A stretch of DNA of 64,000 bases. It comes from Glycine soja. Taxonomy: Eukaryota; Streptophyta; Magnoliopsida; Fabales; Fabaceae. Location of the stretch: contig NC_041008.1 in NCBI RefSeq assembly GCF_004193775.1, positions 3,660,958 to 3,724,957 on the forward strand, given 5' to 3'. Made by a program: the position numbers and the translations under genes. Under the pieces are notes generated by a model that worked only from the letters and a program-made list of their open reading frames with translations, was not told the origin of the DNA and did no database searches. Shown here piece after piece: positions 54,238 to 64,000 of this stretch. The stretch's first letter is position 1. Every line of letters starts with the position of its first letter.

Positions 54238-57200
54238 CTCAGGGACAAGTATTGCTTTGCTATGCTGTTACCTAAATTTAAAGGGAAAACATCACACTGC
54301 ATCTCTCTAGTAGAAAACAGCTGTTCAGAACTATTCAACAAAATTTGCACTAAACAAGGTTTCACTGTTTCAAGTTAATGTCAAAACTGTTTACATTGCA
54401 TTTTATAATCATATTATCATAAATTATTTAGTTTATAATAATAATATAAATATAACATAAACTTTCATTTATTGACAGGATAGAAATCTATTCAAATTGA
54501 TAATGTATAAAGATAAAAAATATTTACCATTTTTTTATGAAAATTAAATTCTTTGCGATTTTACACGACAAATTTATACTTATAGGTCTTCTTTTTTTTG
54601 TCCAACCAACTATGGCAATTAATGCTCCAATAAAAAAGTGTGGCCCATGAATTACGTTAACCATCCGTGGCATAGGACTAAACTAAGACCCACACTCTCT
54701 TGACTTTCCACTAAGTCCAAACAATCCATTTATATACACTCTAGTACCTTGTACCCCATTACAGCAAAATGTAATTGAAATTGAAAATCAACTCTCACCT
54801 AAAACAAGGTCCACCCTTTGCCTGCATTCCCTTTTCTACCAAGTGTATTTTCTAGTCCTCACCCAATGTTAATTCCTTTTTGTGGTATAAATTAAGAGTG
54901 GGTTTTGTCTTCTAAGAAAGTTTTGCCATTTATCCAATTAAATTAACAGTGGATTTCTCGTCAACATGTTTATGTGCGTAAGGAATCAAATTATTCGTCA
55001 ATTATGTAAAACATTGTTAGTTGCATTCTTTTTCAATCCAGCCAATGCTAAGATGAAATGTAATGTTCGAAATTGTAGATACAACACAAAGTCATTTCAA
55101 CTGAATTTATAAATAAAACCATTTAATGGACGAGGTATTACGTAATCTATAGATACATTAGTTAATTAGTTGGATGATAAGGTCATGAATCATGATAACT
55201 GACATATACGACAGATTGAAAAGGAATATATGTTGGACTCTTATGACCCCTTTCGGTTTTTGTCGTAAGCCCATCTATGCTCATCATCTTCATCTAGTGA
55301 CACAATAATGTCTGGATGCAAAATGAAAACGTGGAAAAAGAAAAGGAAACAACTATTTATTTTATTTTGAAATGAATTGAGTAGAAGGAAAAGAGAAATA
55401 GATAAACAAAAAAATGTAAAAAAAAAAGTGATATGTTTTTTTTTTTGTTATAAAAAAGTAACATATATGATAAATGACATTGACATAGTGAGGAAAAGAA
55501 AATGAAGTTGAAATGAGATGGAAAAAAAGTGAGTATATATTTATAAAGAAAGGAAGTATATTTTTTAGGTGTTTGAAATGAGAGACAAATAAGAGAAAAC
55601 AAAAAATAAAAAATTTAAAGAAAAAAGACAAATTTATGATTATCATTTTATTTTCTCATAAGCAAATAAGTTTTTCATCATTAAAACCGATTTAGTTCAA
55701 TCCACAAACATTCTTAACAGTCGCAAGTAGCAGGCATACTGGGTAGGATTAAGTTTTGAAAATAAAAGAATACTAAGGGAGGAGGGACAATGAAAGAGAT
55801 ACATTATATGAGGTTTTTTTTTATTTAAAAAAAAGTAATAATGGAAAAGAGATATTTGGAAGAGAAAAGACAATAAAAGAGATGGAGGTTTTTTTTTAGG
55901 AATATTTAAATAAGATAAATTATTTTTCATAACAAGGTCCAAAACGCAGTTAATAAATAATTATATTCCTTAAATATACTAGTAGAAGTTAAATTTTCTT
56001 GATCATAAAAAAATATTAATAATAAATAAATGAATTAGTATAATAACATTCATAATATGTACACGCATTTATATTTAGAAAAACCCGTGAAATTAGTAGT
56101 TTATTTTTAAAATTATTTTTTAATGAAATAAAAAATTGTTTAATATGAATATTTTTATTTTAAAAAATTAATACATCTCTTTTTCAATTTTTTTATAAAA
56201 ATATCTTTAAACTGTTTTGATTTCTTACTTGTAATTTTTCATTACTTATATTCTTCCTTATTTTATTTCATCCCCTCCACCTCCTAATTACTCTCTAAAA
56301 AATAATTCTAAAAACATTTTATAAAATAATTTTTAAAAACAAAAAACAAAAACACAATAAAATACATCCTTATTCTTCCTTTTAAGAAATTGTTTCATGT
56401 CCAAAGTTTTCTCAAGGTTTGCGTGTGCCAGCAAAGATACAACAGGTTCTGAGTTGAAAATAATTACCAAGTTCGATCACATGGATTATAGAACGAACAG
56501 TCGAACATGGAAGAAGTCCATGTCGTGATTGATGCCAATCAATGAGCTTTTTCAAACCTAAAAGAAGTTCAAATATGTAGAGCAAAGTTTTAATTACATT
56601 TTAAATTCTCATACTATTAATTTTAGCTGAATAAAAAATACAATTAATTTTAGTCTCTTTAATTTTCATTACAGCAACATACCAACTATTTAAACAAAAA
56701 ATAAAAATAATTTTCATCACACTTTTTTATATAGATACTTTATAAATTATTTCTTTGTTAATTCATATAAATTAATTTTACATTACATATTTTTTGCTAT
56801 TAAATGAAAATTTAAGATGGGAGACTTATTTCAATAATTAAAAAACTATATATATAAATGAAATATAATAATTAAAGTTGTTCTTACAAACTTTTCAAGA
56901 AATATTTTTAATTTCTCAACCTAAGAGAGTCTTTAGGTACAGGTGTACGAAGACGTCTTCTTCTCGTTTAATGGTGTAATTCAGAAGTGAGGTGACTGAT
57001 AGATCATTAGGTTGGATAATTGATGGCAAATATATTTTTGCTTCCTAATAAATGTTACAGGATTTGTGGCATGGTTGCTTAATGTTAGCTAGGATTGAGA
57101 TATGGGACAACGCAGCCAAACTAATTCATTTTATTTCTTTATTCTTCAAAGGAATTACACGAAGAGTAATGCTAAATCCTTCTATTATATTTTCTTACAA

Positions 57201-57967
57201 ATTTTCTTATCTTGAAAGTGTAAAATGTATTTAAAACGTATCAGAAAAAGTAGGAGAAAGATTTGCAAGAGGATATAATAGGAGGTTTAAGAATTATTCA
57301 TAACACGAATCAAAGCATAATTTGAAATGCACTAAAAGGATTACCTTTTCTCACATAACAAAGCAATGTAGCGATGTTTCTAGAGGTGTGCCCACGAACA
57401 AGCACGAGTCTCCACACCCACACTAGTTCATCTCCATTTATTGTGCTAGTGGCAATCAATAAAATATTACGACCAAGCTTAATTTTTGTCACTCAGTAGT
57501 GTATGAATGTTTCAAAGTTGAAGTGATTTGAGTTGGTGCAATGAATTTCATCCTGAAGGTATAAAAAATAAATAAAAGAGACGTAGACTAAAAATATAGA
57601 CATAAAAGTGTGATTAAACTAAAAGTATAAGAAGATAGTCTGATTAGAGAGACATTGTTAGGTAAACTATCAAATATTTATAGTCTTCACCAAAATATAT
57701 ATATATAAGTTTTTTAATTTATGAAAATAATTAATAACTCTCAAATTATGTGTTATATAAAGATTAATTGAGACTATAATAATTTTGGACCATCTATACA
57801 TTAATTTTTCTAAATTTGGTGGAACCCAGAAAAATGTTTGAGCTTCGCATGCATATTGGCCTATTGACGTATTGGGGCCTTCTCGGACGACCATTGTAGG
57901 GCGTGGACCTTTTGCCCCTACGTGTATTAAAAACATTAAAGACTCATAGTCTCTATCATACTATATG
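54238..57967. other. intergenic, upstream of the subtilase gene
   Basis: The first few hundred bases are the putative subtilase promoter. The segment 55320-55930 is strongly purine-rich on the plus strand, with repeated gaaaagagaaa- and tgaaatgagatg-like words, and resembles MITE interiors without definable ends. No gene is supported. Confidence 0.4.
54729..54737 (-). promoter_or_regulatory. possible TATA box of the subtilase gene
   Basis: The minus strand reads GTATATAAATGG here, about 490 nt upstream of the chosen ATG. If used, the 5' UTR would be about 460 nt and would include the in-frame upstream ATG at 54365. A closer box was not obvious. Confidence 0.3.
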
Positions 57968-58906
57968 CAGGACCGTGTTTATTTAAGACTAAATTTATAT
58001 TTATATTTTAATTTATTATTATTATTTTATTTATTTTTCTATATTCATCAAAATTTAATATTTAAGTATTTTTAATGTTTTATTTTTAATATATAAACCA
58101 CAAATTCTATCAACCTATTATTCTTTGACGTAGGTAATGTTATACAAGATTTAAATAATTTTAGTTTTATTTTTTTACAATAATTATAATTACAAGTGCT
58201 ATTAATAATATTTTAGAAACATGTTTTAGAAAAAAAATAATATTTTAGAAACATGTTTTAGAAAAAAATAATCTTTTGATATAATGTAATACTTTAATTA
58301 GAGTATAATTTTTTTAGTATGTATTTTTACAATATCTTTATTTGTAAAATAAATCAAGAGTAATATATTATTTTTTCAATTTTTAGAATTCAAATAAAAA
58401 TTGATCATGATTTAATATTTGAAAATGTATTCAAATTGAATTTCAATTAAATACGTACTTTAAATACAAAATGGTTGATACAAATATAATTTTAGTTAAA
58501 TGCATATGAACTTGACATCAACATTTGCACCAAAATATTTTTTTTCATATATATGAATTATTAATTTAAATTCTATACTAATTTGAATAATTTTTAGGAA
58601 GGAAAGAGGTAGGATCCAAAATAGATGTAATATAATTTTCTTGATTTTCTTAAATAAATAATAAAACTATATTTAAATTATTTATAATAATGCTTACATA
58701 TATATTTAATATCGGTGGTCTTTTTTGAAGCAACAATATTTTTGGTCTTATTAATAAAAATAAAAGTATATAATATATCATATTATAATAAAATTTATCA
58801 TTTAATACTTCAAATTAATAAAAAAAATTATAAAATTATTCACGCCCTAAAAAAATTGGAGGCATGAGGCCACTGCCTCAATGGCCTAGTAGTTTACATG
58901 ACCCTG
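57968..58906. mobile_element. non-autonomous hAT element, about 939 bp
   Basis: The ends are CAGGACCGTG at 57968 and, reverse-complemented, CAGGGTCATG at 58906. Both are variants of the CAGGGCCGG-type hAT terminus. The flanks actatatg (57960-57967) and actatata (58907-58914) match at 7 of 8, the expected hAT target duplication length. The right subterminal part (gaggccactgcctcaatggcct) is typical of plant hAT copies. The interior is AT-rich with no transposase frame. Confidence 0.75.
58207..58270. repeat. 32-bp tandem duplication inside the hAT element
   Basis: Two adjacent near-identical copies of a unit containing ttttagaaacatgttttag followed by an A run, at about 58207-58238 and 58239-58270. 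Confidence 0.85.
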
Positions 58907-59189
58907 ACTATATACCTATCAATATCAAGCACATTATATATTTTTTATTATTTGATTGTTGCAAGTATCGTTTTATTTTTTTTATTTTTCACAAATTATG
59001 GTTTATATCTATGGTGTACCTTAATACGTGTTTCCGAAAAAATGTGCAAGCTGTTGTTTTTCTCTAGTCTCCAATCTTGATGATCTTAACTAAAGTGATC
59101 ATGGTGGGGACATAAAATTAAACAAGCTTTTTTTTTTGTATCCCCCCCTGAATTTGAAACACTTGGACGGAAGAAAATCCAAATTCAAC

Positions 59190-59480
59190 TCTCTTTGTCT
59201 CAACAGTGAAAGGAGAATTTGGATTTTATATTACTCTATTTGTAGTAAAAAAGATTAATCAACGGGGAAAAGCAAAAATATGTTATCATGCACGAGAAAG
59301 TGACCCATATCTAACAAGAGACACCCAAGTTCATCTCCTCTTTGCCTGTATAGTGAAAGGAGAATTTGGATTTATATCACTCTTTTCGGTGTGGGTTAAT
59401 CCAATGGGAGAAATAAATAAAGGCCAAAATATATTACCATGTAGGAAAAAGTGACCCATATCTTACATGAGAGGAAGAGA
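59190..59480. repeat. about 147-bp tandem duplication
   Basis: The word agtgaaaggagaatttgga occurs at 59205 and 59352. Each time it is followed by atatcactc-like, ggttaatc, aatatattaccatg-like and aaagtgacccatatct words. The copies show many substitutions. No coding frame spans both convincingly. Confidence 0.8.
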
Positions 59481-62116
59481 AAGTTTTCTAATTCAAAGTG
59501 TCTTGGTTTAATTTAGAGGCCCCATGACCAATGTCCAACGAAGGAAGTAAATATAAGAGGTAAAAAGAAATCACCAAATAGAGATCTGAAAGAGAAAGAT
59601 GGTATACAATATCGGGTGCTTAAAATTTGAGAAAACATGTGGGGTTTGCAATAGTAGTGCAGATGCAATTATTAGGAATCTTGTAATTATGATGATGAGT
59701 ATGAGTAGTATAAGCCGAAGGGTGAAGTTTATTTGGACCATTTTGCTAAGTTTGAGTTTAATTTAAATTACTAAATGCGACTAAAGCCATCAAATCTTGA
59801 TTAGGAATTGGTCTTACTGTTCTTTTCTCTTCATTTGAAAATTTTCGTTATTTTAAAAATGATTGCTATATTATTTTTAAAATTCTATACTTATCTCTAC
59901 CCCTATTAAATAAAATGACACATATCATTCATCAAATAGTATTATTTTAATTTCAGTTAAATTGGATAATATAAAAATGGGGTTTATGTTCGAAAACAGG
60001 TTGTGAATAAACGTATACAAGTTCAATGAGTTAGGAAACAATTGCCTTTGGTGCTACCCATACACAACACAACTTGGTGATAGCCTTTTGGTCACTTTAT
60101 TTACAAGCCGAATTTCTCCTTTAATTTTTTTAAACCCCTTATTACAACTCGTGAAAACATAGGCGTTGTGATGCCTCGGTGTGTTTATGTCGTGTGTATG
60201 TGTCCATATTTCTATTGTACTGTTATATTTTATTATATTATACTGGATCAAATTTATATATTGAAATAATATTTCTTATTATATGTAAATTGATGTGTAT
60301 ATTAGTTTTAGTTGAATATGTTTTCTAATATATAAATAATTTTATTTCTTATGTTTTTTTGTTTGTAATGATAATATGATAAATTAATATGTTATATTTG
60401 TAAATACATGTTTATTTATATATATTTGATCAAATTATTTATGATACATACTTAAATATTATTCTATTTCATAAATGCATTTGTAAAATATTAAAATGGT
60501 AATAATATTATGTTATGTGTTGAATTTTGTTCTTCTTATTTTTGTTTTTAATTACTTTTGCTCTTAGGTTGCATATACTTCAATTCTAATAATTTTTTTT
60601 ATATATATATTTTAAATTAAGATATGTGGTGAATAGAAAAATAAAAGAAATGGATAAATATATAAAATAAATATAAAAATATGTATAAAAAGTAAAAATA
60701 TGTATATATTACAAAACATATTAAACTAAAACTAATATGCACATAAATTTATATATAATAAGATATATTATTTCAATATATACATTTTCATACAATAAAA
60801 TATAATAGTAAAATAAAAATACAAACACATAGCCACGACAATGCTTATATTTCAGCTGGTGCTAATAAGTACTTTAAAATCAAGAAATTGAAATAAATTA
60901 ATTTATAAAACAATATAGTTAATACTTCAAAAATATTTACTTTCTTTAAGCAATCAAATTTATTTACTACTACTATCATTCATTAATTAAGTAATTAAGA
61001 TAATTTAATAAAAAAGTAGTGGCAATTAACAGCCTGTTTTAAATAAAGAAGTTTCTCAATCTCTTATTCTTTATCTTGTTTCCTGCTGCTACCTTCAATT
61101 ATTGCCTTCTAATCCTTTACTAACTTCTGCCAATCAACCACACGTTTTAAGAGTTATCATGGCAAAGTTATCGGTGAAAAAAGATGAGTTGTTTCTTCAA
61201 TGAGTCAGACAAATATTTAAGTTTAAACCAACCTTTTGCATTATTCAAAATGTAGTACCGTAAAATATTAGTTAGGTGTGCGCACCATACCTGCATATTC
61301 AATCACTTTTATGTCTGTCTCTGGATAAACAATTAATACCCCACAAGAGCAGAGGCCATACGTGTTTAACTTGTGTGTTTATGTGGATTTGGTCCGCAAA
61401 CCAAACAAATTAAGAGAAGTTAAAATGTTGGTTTATTTAAATGTTAGATTTATTTAGTCTAATTTGTTTAACCTGAATGTTATACGGGTTGGGGTTGATG
61501 GGTTATGGACTTATGGAGTCAACTTTTATATATATAATATTAATTATTATTTTAAGACTACTTAGTGCTTATAGTTTTTTTTTAAAAAAATATATTTGTA
61601 ATTCATGTAAAATTTAAAAAATATTAATTTTATTTTTATAAAATTTTTCGTATTAAGTTAGTCTCTCTAAAAACAAAACATATTTTTTATGGTATGACAA
61701 TTTCGTTAAATAGTAATTTGACGTGATTAGCAGATTTATTCGCATAATTTGATCATAAATAAATTAAATAATTTATATCGATTAAATTTTTTAAAATGAA
61801 TTAAATAATTTTTTTTACTAAAAACTCTTAAAATTACAATTTTTCATTACTTCTTGAATGATTTTTTTGTGATTTCTTATAAGATTAGGGGAGAATATAA
61901 AACAAAAGTGGATTTTAATCTTAAATGTGTTTGAAAAGATTGAGAAAGAGAAAATAATAAAATCCGTTAATCACATAAGAAAATCGTCTAATAAAATTAT
62001 CATTAAAGATCATAAAAAATATATTTTATTTTTATAAGAATCAAATTAATAAGAAAATTTTTATGAGAATCAAATTAATAATTTTTAAATTTTATAAACA
62101 ACCAAACATATTTTAC
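59481..62116. other. intergenic desert
   Basis: AT-rich, without supported genes. The part at 60260-60840 is almost entirely A and T. No element ends were recognised. Confidence 0.4.
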
Positions 62117-62590
62117 TTTTTTTTTAAAGGCTTGCCACCAAGCAAGGGCTAAATTATATTAACAAAGAGAAAACAGAAACAAGCATTGGGACCAGACCAA
62201 ATCCATATGGGAACACCAAAAAGAAAATCTGGAAGAAGATAAGTTTAGCTTATTTTTGTTAAAGTCCTCCCAGAAGAACAACAGGACTGTGTCAGACCAA
62301 AAAAAAGTTCTAATATGAATGTCATGGTTAGCCAAAGAATTTGCACAGACGTTTCTCTGTCTATATACGTGGAAAACTCTAAAATCAAAACTATGCAAAA
62401 GAGACAAACAATTTTTCCATCTATTTAACAACTTCCAAGCAATACCAGCATGGTTAGAGAAGACATTAACCACAAAAGTGGAATCACATTCAAGCCACAG
62501 CTTCTTCCGGCCTTTGGAATGGGCTATCTCAATCGACCAAGGATGGCACCAGAACAATTGCAAAGAATACCCGGGCGCACTAGAGATATT
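62117..62590 (-). mobile_element. 5'-truncated LINE with RNase H-like fragment
   Basis: The minus-strand frame 62563-62159 carries an RNase H-like segment of plant non-LTR retrotransposons: IEIAHSKGRKKLWLECDST, then LLNRWKNCLSLLHSFDFRV and RQRNVCANSLANHDI. The N-terminal part is frameshifted near 62520-62590 (LFWCHPWS in place of an LFGAILA-like motif), and everything upstream is missing. After the stop the minus strand reaches a run of A (plus-strand T at 62117-62125), the expected poly(A) tail. It is a dead copy made by incomplete reverse transcription. Confidence 0.8.
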
Positions 62591-62600
62591 GATTTAAAAA

Positions 62601-62790
62601 GATTAATTCATCCGTATGAGTTATATCAAAATAATATACTTACAACTAAAAAAAATTACTATTTAATAAAAAATAAATATTTTGAAAAATCAAAATAATA
62701 TTTTATAAATAAAAAAATTACTATTAAAAAAATATTATTAATAAATTAAAAAAATGGATTAGTTAATCCGTATGAGTTATATCAAAATTA
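62601..62790. repeat. direct repeat of about 28 bp, 162 bp apart
   Basis: The words ttaattcatccgtatgag(ttat) at about 62605 and ttaatccgtatgag(ttatatcaaaa) at about 62763 form a near-identical pair separated by very AT-rich DNA. They lie beside the truncated LINE but do not flank it, so they are not its target duplication. Confidence 0.6.
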
Positions 62791-64000
62791 ATTATCACAA
62801 AATTTATTGTTTAAATTTATATGCACATTAAATATACATTAAAAATTTTAGTATTATATATAACACTATTATTTATTTTATAACATAATTGACCTATTAA
62901 CTCAATATACACTTAAAGGCATTTTTGAAATTTTGTTTTAATGCTGGATGCACAAACAATATGTTTGGTGCATCTAACAACACCCAAAATACCCCTACAA
63001 TCAAAGTGTCTTGGGCTACCTTTTGCTCCCATAGAGTTGCATTTAACCCTAAAAACTAATGGAAAGTGCCAATCCACTTAGTGTGTATAGTTGAGATTAT
63101 TGTGTATTTGGATAATTAAGTAGTTGGTTTTTGATTAACTTACTCAGGTGGTTGAGATTATAGTATCTTAATTTGATTTCCTTTCATTCACAAATCATTT
63201 GAAAAGATGGACATAAATGATCTTTTATGAAATCATAAACGACCATTCTTAAGTATGATTTTTTTTAAATAAAAGGTATGATTGTTTGTCTTGATTATTT
63301 TTTAAAATAGTAATTAATTTTAAAATTTTAAGATATAAAATATTTATATTTTCTTTTTTAAAAAATAATTTTCCAACTTATTGTTTAAAGGTGCACCTGC
63401 TAAAATATGTTTATATTTTATTGATGTTCTCTTTTTTGGTGGGATAAAGGAATGCAACAAAAAGCCCAATATGCCTAACTTACTCCTTGGTCACCCATTT
63501 TTAGGGTGATGCTTCTTACACTCCATAAAAATCAAGCAGAATTCCTTTTACATTATGAAAAAAGTTATCCGAAATGTAAAGGGGGTCAGGGGATACAGGA
63601 AGAAATGCCCCCATTTTTAATGAATAAATTCAAGATTGTTTTTTCCCATTTTATTTGTTACTTTTGAAATATTTTTTTTTTAAATTTATCTGTAACTTTT
63701 GAATATTAAAAATGTATTAATTATTTTTTACTTTTTTTAAGAATATCCTTATTTATTGATATTTCAACCTCTCATATATTAATTAGTTCTTTTATTATTT
63801 ACCTAATCACTATTGTACTAATTAAGATGGAAGTATTATTCTGAATTGCTGAATTGGTTCAGTTTGAACCTGCAGTACTCCAAACTGGTGGAGGGAATGG
63901 TTTGGAGTAGTGTTTTTGGTGTTGTGCTTGACTGCCTTTGGTGGAGGAGAAATGAGTACTCTTTCCAACAAAAATGGATAACAAATGCAAAACAGTACAA
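62791..64000. other. intergenic to window end
   Basis: No gene is recognised. The final about 150 bp are less AT-rich, but no convincing frame is visible before the window ends. Confidence 0.35.

Overview
This is a strongly AT-rich piece of a plant nuclear genome. Genes are sparse and interrupted by GT/AG introns, long intergenic stretches separate them, and many small degraded transposable elements lie between. The gene types (five-exon GDSL lipases, a group VII ERF factor, an intronless plant subtilase) and the transposon families fit a eudicot. The repeat flavour suggests a legume, most likely Glycine; this is inference and was not tested by a search. All the genes I can support read on the minus strand.

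Layout. 1-21.3 kb: a tandem cluster of three GDSL esterase/lipase genes. The most distal copy (1178-5370) is a pseudogene. It has lost exon 4 and part of exon 3, carries frameshifts and has lost the catalytic Asp. The other two (8052-11082 and 16120-21305) are intact five-exon genes whose exon phases close perfectly, giving 379 and 378 residues. Introns and spacers hold a degraded copia remnant, a tRNA-derived SINE and a CACTA-like terminus. 21.3-30.6 kb: no supported gene. It contains foldback (MITE-like) elements, microsatellites and one unidentified coding-like remnant. 30.6-33.4 kb: a two-exon group VII ERF transcription factor (RAP2.12/RAP2.2 type) with the MCGGAI N-degron and a conserved C-terminus. 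34.1-36.8 kb: two adjacent, diverged tandem arrays (about 97-bp and about 245-bp units) upstream of the ERF gene. 36.8-51.8 kb: a gene desert with Mutator-like MITEs and a diverged segmental duplication. 51.9-54.2 kb: an intact single-exon subtilase, SBT1.5 type. 54.2-64 kb: another gene desert with a non-autonomous hAT element that has a target-site duplication, small tandem duplications and a 5'-truncated LINE.

The genes do not form a pathway. The GDSL copies come from local duplication, while the ERF and the subtilase are unrelated single genes. I saw no exotic or clearly new system. The most unusual items are the paired tandem arrays upstream of the ERF gene, a Mutator-like element with a perfect 9-bp duplication and a C-rich interior that may be captured sequence, and an unidentified open frame at 28.9-29.1 kb.
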